NCBI GenBank assembly: GCA_007859835.1 | Contig: SJPJ01000001.1 | Location: 6,889,260-6,953,259, forward strand | Direction: 5' to 3' | DNA: 64,000 nt | DNA from: Novipirellula herctigrandis | GTDB lineage: Bacteria; Planctomycetota; Planctomycetia; Pirellulales; Pirellulaceae | Shown: piece by piece, positions 7,949 through 15,661 of the stretch | Layout of the letters: every line of letters starts with the position of its first letter | How positions within the stretch are numbered: position 1 is the first letter of the stretch | Translations under genes and position numbers: made by a program | Notes under the pieces: model-generated | Database searches by the model: none | Seen by the model: the letters and a program-made list of their open reading frames with translations, nothing else | What the model was told of the DNA's origin: nothing

Positions 7949-9600
7949 TTCGCACCCCTGGTTGTAAAAGCAGAAATCGAGGTGGCTTTTTCTTAGTCCT
8001 TGTGCTCGTCGTGATTGCGATTTGTACGATGGCGGTCTATTCGTTTACGGAATTGATGGTTGCTTACGACGATTCCGCCTATTTAGCAGCTGATTTGGTA
8101 CAAGCACGTGTAAATGTCGAATCCGGTGTCGACACGGTTCGGCTTTTGTTGTCTCAACCTCCTGCAATGCGTTTGGATTATGGCGGTGTGTTCAATAACG
8201 CGTCGATGTTCCAAGCGGTAAATTGTTCGATGGGTGTCGATGGCGCAACTGCGTCTAGTTTTACGGTCGTCGCGCCTGGGTTAACCGAAACAGGAATGCT
8301 CGGTGGGATTCGGTTTGGGCTTCAAAACGAATCAGCAAGATTGAACATCAATACGCTGACGGTGCTTGAGAATAATTCAGACTTATTGGTTCCCGCGATG
8401 GCGGTTACGGGTGCCGACACCGAAGAGGTCGAGACGGACAACATCGCAGTGTCATTGCTGATGGCGCTTCCCGGCATGACCGAAGATGTCGCCGATGCGA
8501 TTTTGGATTGGCTTGATGAGGATGAAGAAGTGCGTCCTTACGGCGCCGAATCAGACTATTACAATACTCTGCAAACACCCTATTCACCAAGCAACGGTCC
8601 GATGCAAAGCGTCGAGGAATTGTTGCTTGTTCGCGGCGTGACGCCGACGTTGCTTTTTGGGGCCGACGCGAACCGTAACGGGGTGCTCGATGCGGATGAA
8701 CAGCAACGTTTTGGCGTCAGTATCGATACACCTGGCTCACTAGGTTGGGCAGCATACCTCACCGTTTACGGTGCCGAAGGCAACAAGACGCGTGACGGTT
8801 TGGCCCGAGTGAACGTCAACCAAGACGATTTGGAATTGCTATACGAGGAATTGATCGATGCAATTGGCGACGAAACCTATGCCAGTTTCATTGTGGCCTA
8901 TCGCATTGCCGGAAAGTCGACGGTGCAGTCGCTAAGCGACGCTGAGGGCGATGATGGTGGCGGTTCGGGCCCGATCGGCGTTTGGACAGCCGATGTTTTG
9001 GACCAACTTGACCTCAGCGGCGGAGCGAGCAATAGCATCAACCAGGTGCTTGATCTTGTCGGTGCAACCGTAACGATCGGCAATGGCGACGATGCTCGGA
9101 CGTTTTCTTCACCGTTTATCGAAGGCCCGATCTCGATGGCGATCTACATGTCAATTTTAATGGACGTGATTGCGACGCAAGATGCCGACACGATGCCTGG
9201 GCGAATCAATTTGAATGAATGTCCCGCCGAATTGCTTTACGGAATTCCGACGCTCGATGAGGAAACCGTCGAAGCGATCTTGGAGGGCCGTAGCGCCGAA
9301 TCGGATGATCCAAATCATGAATTTGCGACTTGGCCTTTGGTCGAAGGCATCGTGACGCTCGACCAAATGCGATCGTTGATACCGCTGCTGACCGGCGGTG
9401 GCGACGTTTATCGTGCCCAGATCGTAGGATATTACGAACAATCTGGGATATCGAGCCGAAGTGAAGTTATCATTGATGCTACCACGGTGAATCCGAAGGT
9501 GGTTTCGTGGAAAGACCTGAGCCATTTGGGACGAGGATTTGAACTTTCGGTACTCGGTAGCCGTTCGTTTATTGGGACATCATCTGACGCCAACTATTAG
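7945..9600 (+). CDS. gspK: GspK-type pseudopilin tip protein
   Basis: A large minor pseudopilin expected to cap the pseudopilus. One N-terminal membrane helix (about residues 13-31, GGFFLVLVLVVIAICTMAVY) is followed by GspK features: ESARLNINTL, MTEDVADAILDWLDEDEE and YYNTLQTPYSPSNGPM, then helix-hairpin-helix-like segments (PGRINLNECPAELLYGIP). The usual FTLLE cleavage motif is replaced by GGFFLVLVL, typical of GspK, which lacks Glu+5. Residues 241-252 (DANRNGVLDADE) match an EF-hand loop at every expected ligand position, an unusual insertion. At 551 residues it is longer than enterobacterial GspK (about 330). The start is ATG 7945 in an ATGA overlap. Confidence 0.88.
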   Translation: MIRTPGCKSRNRGGFFLVLVLVVIAICTMAVYSFTELMVAYDDSAYLAADLVQARVNVESGVDTVRLLLSQPPAMRLDYGGVFNNASMFQAVNCSMGVDGATASSFTVVAPGLTETGMLGGIRFGLQNESARLNINTLTVLENNSDLLVPAMAVTGADTEEVETDNIAVSLLMALPGMTEDVADAILDWLDEDEEVRPYGAESDYYNTLQTPYSPSNGPMQSVEELLLVRGVTPTLLFGADANRNGVLDADEQQRFGVSIDTPGSLGWAAYLTVYGAEGNKTRDGLARVNVNQDDLELLYEELIDAIGDETYASFIVAYRIAGKSTVQSLSDAEGDDGGGSGPIGVWTADVLDQLDLSGGASNSINQVLDLVGATVTIGNGDDARTFSSPFIEGPISMAIYMSILMDVIATQDADTMPGRINLNECPAELLYGIPTLDEETVEAILEGRSAESDDPNHEFATWPLVEGIVTLDQMRSLIPLLTGGGDVYRAQIVGYYEQSGISSRSEVIIDATTVNPKVVSWKDLSHLGRGFELSVLGSRSFIGTSSDANY

Positions 9601-9611
9601 CAAATAACCCT

Positions 9612-11228
9612 ATGTCAACCAAACTAGCGATCGATTGGGATGAATCCGAATTAAGGATCGTTGCAGCCAATTGCAGCGGTCCGCAAGTTGTCGTTACCGA
9701 TGCTGCGGTCTTAGCCATTGAATCCGATGACGTCTTTGCCACTCTTCGCTCATACGTAGCCGAACGTGGGTTGGAGAAAACCGAGTCATTGGTTGCAATT
9801 GGTCGCGGAAAAGCGGAACTGCGCGAGCTGCAATTGCCGCCGGTGCCGGACGAAGAGTTGCCCGATATCGTGCGTTTTCAAGCGATCCGAAACTTTGCCT
9901 CGTCGGGTGACAGTGCGACGATAGATTTTTTGATCACTGACCGAACTGAACAGGGGGTCAAGGCAATTGCCGCGGCGGTATCACCGAGTACTTTGGCCCA
10001 AATCAAAGAGGTATGTGGCGATGCTCAGTTGCATGCCAACCGTATCGCACTCCGCCCGTTGGCCTCGGCTGGATTGTTCCTCAGTCGCGCGAAGCCCAAC
10101 GTTGGCGAGGGTGACTCCGTCCTGATCGACTTACTCAACGATGACGCTGAGATCATTGTCGTACGCGATGGCAACGTCATCTTTGTTCGAACGGTGCGGA
10201 TGCCATCAAGTGAGGCGACACGCCCGCGAGCCCTTGTGAACGAATTGCGCCGAAGTTTGATGGCATGTGGCGCAAGCGGCAAACCGAATCAAGTGGTTTT
10301 GTGGGGACGAGAATCTGTTCACCGAAGCGAAATCGAGCAGATTGCCGAAGCAACCGGATCAAAGATTGACGTGGTCAATCCATTTGACCTCGTTGAAGTG
10401 AAGACTCAGGTTAGGGAAAAACTTCCCGAGCATGTAGGGCGACTTGCGCCTTTGGTTGGATTGTTGGTATGCGACGAAGTTTGCCCTGAACGCCTGATCG
10501 ATTTTTTGAACCCGCGAGAGCGTTTAGAGGAGAGCCCGGATCATCGACGGACCGTGGCAATGGTGGGCGTGCCTGTGTTGGTGGCAATCCTTCTGCTCTT
10601 TTTTGGCTATCGTCACTTGAGCGGATTAGATCAGCAAATCGAGTCGCTTTCGAGCGGAAATACGGGGATGAAAGAATCGGTCGATCAAGCTCTGGCCAGT
10701 AGAGCGACGACCCAAAAGATTGACGAGTTTCTTGATGGCGACGCGGTTTGGGTGCGAGAACTACGAGAGCTCGCTGAGCGTTTGCCACCAAGTGACAAGG
10801 TAATGCTCAGGTCGATCTTCGCTGCTAGCGATCCTCGAAGTGGGGTAAGTACATTGACCATTACCGGGTCGGCAGTATCGCCGGCGGTGATAGAGGAACT
10901 GGAAGAGTCCATACGTGATGAGAATCATCGCGTGGTCGGAGAAGGGGCGAGCGAGCAGGACAGTCCCAGTGCTTACCAGTGGGTCTTTACGGAGAAGATA
11001 TCGATACAGCCGGAGTATGCTTACAGTCAACGCTACAAAGGAATCAAAGCCGCGTCGGAAGCCGAAACGTTAGCTCCGGAACAGAACGACGCGGAACAGA
11101 ACGACGCGGAACAGAACGACGCGGAACAGAACGACGCGGAACAGAACGACGCGGAACAGGAAAACGCGGAACAGGAAAACACGATGGATGCTGATGTGCA
11201 AATAGTTTCGCCGGAGGTGCAATCATGA
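9612..11228 (+). CDS. GspL/PilM-like inner-membrane assembly protein
   Basis: Likely the cytoplasmic-membrane scaffold that links the assembly ATPase to the periplasmic parts of the pseudopilus system. Residues 1-300 have the actin-like layout of PilM and the GspL cytoplasmic domain (MSTKLAIDWDESELRIV at the start, then VLIDLLNDDAEIIVVRDG). One transmembrane helix lies at about 315-336 (VAMVGVPVLVAILLLFFGYR), followed by a PilN/GspL-type periplasmic region with a helix and a ferredoxin-like fold. Near the C-terminus seven 15-bp repeats encode AEQND/AEQEN. It thus seems to combine PilM and PilN functions, as GspL does. It is the sixth gene of the operon, 11 bases after gspK. Confidence 0.75.
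   Translation: MSTKLAIDWDESELRIVAANCSGPQVVVTDAAVLAIESDDVFATLRSYVAERGLEKTESLVAIGRGKAELRELQLPPVPDEELPDIVRFQAIRNFASSGDSATIDFLITDRTEQGVKAIAAAVSPSTLAQIKEVCGDAQLHANRIALRPLASAGLFLSRAKPNVGEGDSVLIDLLNDDAEIIVVRDGNVIFVRTVRMPSSEATRPRALVNELRRSLMACGASGKPNQVVLWGRESVHRSEIEQIAEATGSKIDVVNPFDLVEVKTQVREKLPEHVGRLAPLVGLLVCDEVCPERLIDFLNPRERLEESPDHRRTVAMVGVPVLVAILLLFFGYRHLSGLDQQIESLSSGNTGMKESVDQALASRATTQKIDEFLDGDAVWVRELRELAERLPPSDKVMLRSIFAASDPRSGVSTLTITGSAVSPAVIEELEESIRDENHRVVGEGASEQDSPSAYQWVFTEKISIQPEYAYSQRYKGIKAASEAETLAPEQNDAEQNDAEQNDAEQNDAEQNDAEQENAEQENTMDADVQIVSPEVQS
11079..11183 (+). repeat. 15-bp in-frame tandem repeat, 7 units
   Basis: Seven units of gaacagaacgacgcg or a close variant encode Glu-Gln-Asn-Asp-Ala repeats at the C-terminus of the GspL-like protein. 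Units 1-5 are identical; units 6-7 carry a shared change to gaacaggaaaac. Confidence 0.95.
11213..11217 (+). promoter_or_regulatory. Shine-Dalgarno site for the GspM-like gene
   Basis: GGAGG lies 7 bases before ATG 11225, one of the clearest ribosome binding sites in a window where most genes lack one. Confidence 0.7.
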
Positions 11229-12409
11229 CACAAAGAGAACGAATCTTGTCGATCGCCGTGGGTGGTTTGATCGCTTTCGTCTTGCTGCAATGGGGATTTA
11301 CGAAATATCGTACTGCTGTGCGGACTCGGAACAGTCGCATTGAATCGCTGAATGTCCAAAAACTACAGATCGAAGAACAGTTGCTGGCCGGAGCTTACGC
11401 CGAGCATCAGATGAGTGAATATTTGGAACGCTCGTTGCCCGGAAGCCCCGAGAGGGCTCAGAGCGATTATCAAAGTTGGCTCTTGCAGTTGGTTCAGGAA
11501 AACCAGTTGAACGATCCGCGAGTGAATCCGACCAGTCCGGTCCCAGTAGGGGGGCTTTACAATCGATTGCCCTATCGAGTCGATGGGCGGATTGCGTTGC
11601 CGAATTTGGTGGAGCTGCTGCATGCGTTTTACGCCAAAGACTACTTGCATCGAATTAGTAAACTGTCGATCACGCCGGCGCGAAACCAACCCGGCAAATT
11701 GGATCTGGAGATGAGCATTGATGTCATCGCGTTGACTAGCGCACCGGTTGATTTAAGGCAACCCGGGAACGATTCATGGCGAGTCGATTCGGCGGTTGCC
11801 GCCTATAGTGCCCCGATTTTGAATCGCAACTTCTTTGAGCCGCCAAACAAAGCACCCGAATTTACTGGTAATGCGAAAATTGAAGTGATTGTTGGTAAAG
11901 ACTCCACGACGCCGCTAACGTTCAAGGATCCTGACGGCCATACCTTGAGTTACGAGTTTGTCGAGGCATCTCCTGATTTTGCGAAGCTCGACGAGCGGAC
12001 AGGGACATTGACGGTTCGCTCGGAAGAAAAGAATGAATACAAAGTGTTGGTTCGGGTCTTTGACAATGGTTATCCTCGCCGAACGACCGAGCAACTATTG
12101 TCGATCACAGTGGTTGACCCGCCACCACCACCGGTTGAAGTGGCGAAAAAGGAATTCGATGATTCTTCGCAAACGGTGTTAACGGCGTTAGTGCAAGGCC
12201 GCGATGGTTGGACCGCTTGGTTGAATGTTCGCACGAGAGGCAAGACGTTGAAGTTACGTGCAGGGGACCAGTTCGAGATTGGTCACCTGAAAGGGAATGT
12301 GATTGACGTGACGCCCAAGTATGTCGTGTTGGAGGTCGAGGGCCGTCGGTTCGAATTAAAGCCACCAGAAATCCTTGCCGAAGCCGCTAAGCAGTCGCTA
12401 GATAATTGA
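11225..12409 (+). CDS. GspM-like protein with cadherin-like and PilP/GspC-like domains
   Basis: Last gene of the pseudopilus operon. Residues 8-24 form a membrane helix, followed by a coiled coil and a ferredoxin-like region (to about 180) as in GspM/PilO. Residues of about 215-300 resemble a cadherin-like or Ig-like repeat (TFKDPDGHTLSYEF, then LDERTGTLTVRSEE and VRVFDNG). The C-terminus (about 310-385) has a short beta domain (TALVQGRDGWTAW, LRAGDQFEIGHLKGNVIDV) like the PilP/GspC homology region that contacts the outer-membrane secretin. The protein could therefore bridge inner membrane and secretin in one chain. Domain naming is inference from pattern; membership of the operon is clear from the ATGA overlap and strong ribosome binding site. 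Confidence 0.7.
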   Translation: MTQRERILSIAVGGLIAFVLLQWGFTKYRTAVRTRNSRIESLNVQKLQIEEQLLAGAYAEHQMSEYLERSLPGSPERAQSDYQSWLLQLVQENQLNDPRVNPTSPVPVGGLYNRLPYRVDGRIALPNLVELLHAFYAKDYLHRISKLSITPARNQPGKLDLEMSIDVIALTSAPVDLRQPGNDSWRVDSAVAAYSAPILNRNFFEPPNKAPEFTGNAKIEVIVGKDSTTPLTFKDPDGHTLSYEFVEASPDFAKLDERTGTLTVRSEEKNEYKVLVRVFDNGYPRRTTEQLLSITVVDPPPPPVEVAKKEFDDSSQTVLTALVQGRDGWTAWLNVRTRGKTLKLRAGDQFEIGHLKGNVIDVTPKYVVLEVEGRRFELKPPEILAEAAKQSLDN

Positions 12410-12413
12410 CATC

Positions 12414-12418
12414 AGGAG
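12414..12418 (+). promoter_or_regulatory. Shine-Dalgarno site fixing a TTG start
   Basis: AGGAG lies 6 bases before TTG 12425 and supports that TTG as the true start of the lipoate ligase gene. Confidence 0.65.
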
Positions 12419-12424
12419 TCTGAT

Positions 12425-13252
12425 TTGACCGTCGCGAGACTGATTGCGCTGTCTTCGCCAGTGTTTACTGAGAATTCGCCTGCTCTGAATATGGCGATCG
12501 ACCAAGCGATTCTTGAGTCTGTTGACGAAGGCGCCGGCCCGACGTTGAGGTTGTATCAGTGGAGCGAGCCAACGTTGTCGCTCGGTTACTTTCAACGCGC
12601 AGGCGATCGAAGTTTACATGCGACTAGCCAGTCACTGGCGATGGTTCGCCGTGCGACCGGTGGTGGCGCGATTGTTCATCACCATGAATTAACTTATAGC
12701 TTCGTGTGTCCGATCACAAAGTCCTTGGTGGGCGCAAGGTCGAATCTATACAAACGCACGCATCAGGCGATCGTTCAAACGCTGGCGCAGTTTGGCGTTC
12801 GAGCGGCTCGCTACGAAGATCAGGGTGATTCGCAGGTTTCCCGTGACCCCATCGGTGACCCCATTGGCGGGCAGGTTGGCGGGCAAATTCGGGGGGAACC
12901 TGACGGAATCAAAGAACCGTTCCTCTGCTTTGCACGGCGGACCGATGAGGACCTGATTGTCGCCGGGTACAAGGTGACCGGAAGTGCTCAGCGAACGGCT
13001 CGGCGAGCGGTATTGCAGCACGGCAGCATTCTGATGGATGTCAGCCCATTTGCTCCCGAATTGCCAGGAGTCAACACTTTGGCATCCAAACAGATCGATG
13101 TCGAAGCGTTCGCGGAAAAATTTGCTGCGCAAATAGAAGGTTTTTTTTCCATCCATTTGAGTGGGTACCAGTTAGATCCGTCTCTTCGCCAGCGAGCCCG
13201 TCGAATCGTCGAGGAGCGATTTGGCAGCACTATTTGGAACAAAAAACGCTAA
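12425..13252 (+). CDS. lplA: Lipoate-protein ligase A family protein
   Basis: Attaches lipoate or octanoate to lysines of 2-oxoacid dehydrogenase and glycine-cleavage subunits, through an acyl-adenylate. The family motif RRATGGGAIVHH (near residues 74-85) and the catalytic-lysine motif AGYKVTGSAQ (Lys183) are present. Residues 141-156 are an inserted Gly-rich stretch (DPIGDPIGGQVGGQIR) made of four imperfect 12-bp repeats, in a surface loop between the two motifs. The length of 275 residues lacks the extra C-terminal domain of full LplA, so it could equally be an octanoyl transferase (LipM-type). A ribosome binding site 6 bases upstream supports the TTG start. It follows the pseudopilus operon by 15 bases and may be co-transcribed, but has no obvious functional link to it. 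Confidence 0.87.
   Translation: MTVARLIALSSPVFTENSPALNMAIDQAILESVDEGAGPTLRLYQWSEPTLSLGYFQRAGDRSLHATSQSLAMVRRATGGGAIVHHHELTYSFVCPITKSLVGARSNLYKRTHQAIVQTLAQFGVRAARYEDQGDSQVSRDPIGDPIGGQVGGQIRGEPDGIKEPFLCFARRTDEDLIVAGYKVTGSAQRTARRAVLQHGSILMDVSPFAPELPGVNTLASKQIDVEAFAEKFAAQIEGFFSIHLSGYQLDPSLRQRARRIVEERFGSTIWNKKR
12845..12892 (+). repeat. 12-bp imperfect in-frame repeat, 4 units
   Basis: Four imperfect 12-bp units (gaccccatcggt, gaccccattggc, gggcaggttggc, gggcaaattcgg) encode a Gly-rich loop in the lipoate ligase. Confidence 0.75.
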
Positions 13253-13737
13253 TGGGTACTCTTATCACCGGCCCCGGTTTCCTTGCTGAACCGTCCTGTC
13301 GGGTGGTTTGGGGCGGTGTTTGGGTGGGTTCTCTGTTATGGGGACGGTATTGCGTTTAATTGCCATTAACGGCATGCTATCGGCCAAGAACGTGTTTAGA
13401 ATGTTTAAAGCGTCAGAGATTATTTTTTTGTTTTTTTCAATGACGCCATCTATTTTCATCTTATTGTTCGCTCCGACGTTTATGAAATGGAGTTTCATGT
13501 TTGGTTTGTTGTTTGCAGTGCTTTTGCACTCTTTGCGAATCGGGTGCCCTCGCGGTTGCGCTCGCGAGTGCTCCACTCCAACTAACCAAATGGATAATCC
13601 AATGCAATTTTTTTCAGTCGGTATCGCATGGTTGCGGGGTCTGTCCTTGAGAACCAACGGTGGTTGTTTTCATCGGTTTTCTTGGCATCGGTTTTCTTGG
13701 CACAGAGTGGTCGCGAGCAAGAGGAAGAGGATAGTTT
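13253..13737. other. Intergenic region, no gene recognised
   Basis: This 485-bp region holds open frames on both strands, but neither looks like a protein. Visible structures are an inverted repeat GCGTCA (13410-13415) and TGACGC (13441-13446) around a T-rich 25-base loop, and a 15-bp direct duplication catcggttttcttgg at 13671-13685 and 13686-13700. The end of the region should contain the promoter of the FHA/sigma operon; an AGAGG lies shortly before ATG 13738. Confidence 0.55.
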
Positions 13738-14418
13738 ATGCAGGTTAAGTTAAAAGTCTTAACGGGAAGTCACACAGGAAAAGAGATCGCTGTTGCGAGC
13801 GAAAAGTTCTTGATTGGCAGAAGTGATTCATGTCAATTGCGTCCAAAGAGCGAATCGGTGAGCCGAAAACACTGTATTTTGGTGCTCAAAGAGGGACGTG
13901 TGCTGATTCAGGACCTGAAAAGTCGTAACGGTACGTTTGTTAATGAGAAGCGACTCCCTATCGGCATGGCGAAAGTTCTCAAGCCTGGCGATCTTCTGAA
14001 GATCGGAAAGCTAGAGTTTGAGATCGTGATCGAGCATGGTCTGCAAGCTGCCAAGAAACCCGAAGTCACGGGAGTTGGCGACGCTGCGGCAAGGACCGTT
14101 GAGGCAGGATCGCACGACAGCCGGTTTGAGGAGGTGGACGTCAGTTCGTGGTTGGACGAAGCGGACCAAATTGACCGTGTCCGAAAAGTATCCGATCCAG
14201 AAACGCGACAACTCAAGCTCGACGCTACTGAGAATGAAAAAAGCAGCGGTGATAGTACTGAGTTGTCGGTGGATGATTCAGAGATGGATGATAAGAAACG
14301 CAAGATTCCTGAAAAGATGAAGCCAGGTAAGTTGCCAGAAGGTCTCAGGAAACAAATGAAGGAAAATTCGCGAGACGCGGCTGACGACGCGCTGAAGCGA
14401 TTCTTTAGCGGCCGCTAG
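13738..14418 (+). CDS. FHA-domain protein upstream of an ECF sigma factor
   Basis: A cytoplasmic phosphothreonine-binding protein. The FHA domain fills residues 1-95 with all signature positions: Gly27-Arg28, SRKH (42-45) and NG (64-65) in SRNGTFVNEK. The rest (about 100-226) is a charged linker rich in Asp, Glu and Lys with no recognised fold, ending in a short amphipathic segment (DDALKRFFSGR). It ends 15 bases before the ECF sigma gene, so the two are probably one transcript. FHA domains usually read phosphorylation by Hanks-type Ser/Thr kinases, which suggests kinase input to this unit; that link is inferred and no kinase lies in the window. Start ATG 13738. Confidence 0.88.
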   Translation: MQVKLKVLTGSHTGKEIAVASEKFLIGRSDSCQLRPKSESVSRKHCILVLKEGRVLIQDLKSRNGTFVNEKRLPIGMAKVLKPGDLLKIGKLEFEIVIEHGLQAAKKPEVTGVGDAAARTVEAGSHDSRFEEVDVSSWLDEADQIDRVRKVSDPETRQLKLDATENEKSSGDSTELSVDDSEMDDKKRKIPEKMKPGKLPEGLRKQMKENSRDAADDALKRFFSGR

Positions 14419-14433
14419 CAGACAGATGGGCTA

Positions 14434-15078
14434 ATGGAAGACTCCACTGCATTATTGCCAACTCCAGTTTTGATTGAGCGTTATCGCCTGAATGACGAGA
14501 GTGCTTTCGAGCAACTTGTATCGCGATACCATTGCCTCGTTTTCGGCGTCTGCATGCGATTGCTCCGGCATCGCCAAGACGCAGAGGATGTGACTCAAGA
14601 AACTTTTTCTCGGGTCGCTCGATATTTGGGAAAATGGGACGTCGATCGTCCAATTGAGCCGTGGTTGGCAACGATCGCCGGGAATCGATGTCGAACCTTT
14701 TTGTCCCGACAGCGGCTTCACCATACGTTGCCTTTGCCCGCTGAACCGGCCGCGGATTCAACGCGACAACGAGCAGCCGAAGAAAGCCTTCGCGAAGAGG
14801 TTGGTCTAGCGCTTCGCCAACTGCCAACCAACCATCGGGTCGCTTTCACATTGTTCCACGAGCAATCGATGGGCTATGCCGAGATCGCTGAATCAATGCA
14901 GTGTCCGGTCGGCACGGCCAAAACATGGGTCCATCGGGCCCGAGCCGCATTGATGGGGCAGTTGCTCAAACGCGAGGTGGTAACCGCAAATCCATCGCAA
15001 GAAGAGCGGATCCGAAAAAATCATAGGAATCATAGGAAATCGAATAGATCATTAAGGATGGGCAAACATGAACTGTGA
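14434..15078 (+). CDS. ECF-family RNA polymerase sigma factor
   Basis: A group 4 (ECF) sigma factor directing RNA polymerase to its own promoters. Region 2 (about residues 20-90) contains FEQLVSRYHCLVFGVCMRLL, then RQDAEDVTQETFSRVARYL and IEPWLATIAGNRCRTFL; region 4 (about 125-180) contains LRQLPTNHRVAFTLFHEQ and the helix-turn-helix MGYAEIAESMQCPVGTAKTW. A basic tail (RKNHRNHRKSNRS) follows region 4. The next gene overlaps by 11 bases and encodes a zinc-motif anti-sigma factor, so activity is most likely held by that membrane protein until a signal releases it. Start ATG 14434. Confidence 0.94.
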   Translation: MEDSTALLPTPVLIERYRLNDESAFEQLVSRYHCLVFGVCMRLLRHRQDAEDVTQETFSRVARYLGKWDVDRPIEPWLATIAGNRCRTFLSRQRLHHTLPLPAEPAADSTRQRAAEESLREEVGLALRQLPTNHRVAFTLFHEQSMGYAEIAESMQCPVGTAKTWVHRARAALMGQLLKREVVTANPSQEERIRKNHRNHRKSNRSLRMGKHEL

Positions 15079-15661
15079 CGATTTTGTGCAACGGTTACAT
15101 GAACGCATCGACGAACGTCTTTCGCTTGAGGAAGACATTCCGCTTCAGCATCATGCCGCCCACTGCGACGTTTGCGGTGGCCAGTTGTTTGCGTGGCAGC
15201 AGATTTCACGTGTGCTGCCGACCTGCGAACCTGTTCCGAAAAAGTCGGCTGCCCGCTTTGTCACGCGACTCGCGGTGTCGGTTGCGATGATTGCGGCTTC
15301 GGTTTTTTTCGCGTTTGTTGTTATGACCTCCGATCCGAATTCGGAATCCAGTTCTCCATCGCTCGCAATGTTGTCGGGGTCGAAACCTCTTTTAGCGTCT
15401 TCGCCGATGACGATTGCAGCACCGGATGCCACCGCTTTTGTGTCGAAGGAAACCACCGAGCAACTCACCGAGCAACTCACCGAGTCACCTCCATCGCGGA
15501 TTGCAGCCTCCGAGTGGGTGGACGTGGTGAGGAAACGCGATTGGGTCCGGCAAAGTATGCCGACGGTTCAATCGTTTGGCCGAGGTGTGGCCCCGTTAGG
15601 TCGTTCGCTCCTGCGTGCGGTTACAATTCTGACAACGAGCGGGAACGGTCAACCTAGCTAA
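15068..15661 (+). CDS. Membrane anti-sigma factor with ZAS motif
   Basis: The likely cognate anti-sigma factor of the upstream ECF sigma. The N-terminal cytoplasmic part carries H-x3-C-x2-C (His29, Cys33, Cys36 in HAAHCDVC), the zinc-binding anti-sigma signature. One transmembrane helix lies at about residues 66-87 (TRLAVSVAMIAASVFFAFVVM), leaving about 110 extracytoplasmic residues without a recognised sensor domain but including a duplicated TEQL segment (two 12-bp units at 15455-15478). It overlaps the sigma gene by 11 bases and the next gene by one base (TAATG), which argues for strict co-expression. Family call from the motif and position. Confidence 0.85.
   Translation: MNCDDFVQRLHERIDERLSLEEDIPLQHHAAHCDVCGGQLFAWQQISRVLPTCEPVPKKSAARFVTRLAVSVAMIAASVFFAFVVMTSDPNSESSSPSLAMLSGSKPLLASSPMTIAAPDATAFVSKETTEQLTEQLTESPPSRIAASEWVDVVRKRDWVRQSMPTVQSFGRGVAPLGRSLLRAVTILTTSGNGQPS

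Noticed and set aside
13265-13748. Open frames on both strands between lplA and the FHA gene
   Set aside because: The plus-strand frame is T-rich with a direct duplication at its end; the minus-strand frame is its mirror. Neither shows a protein-like pattern.
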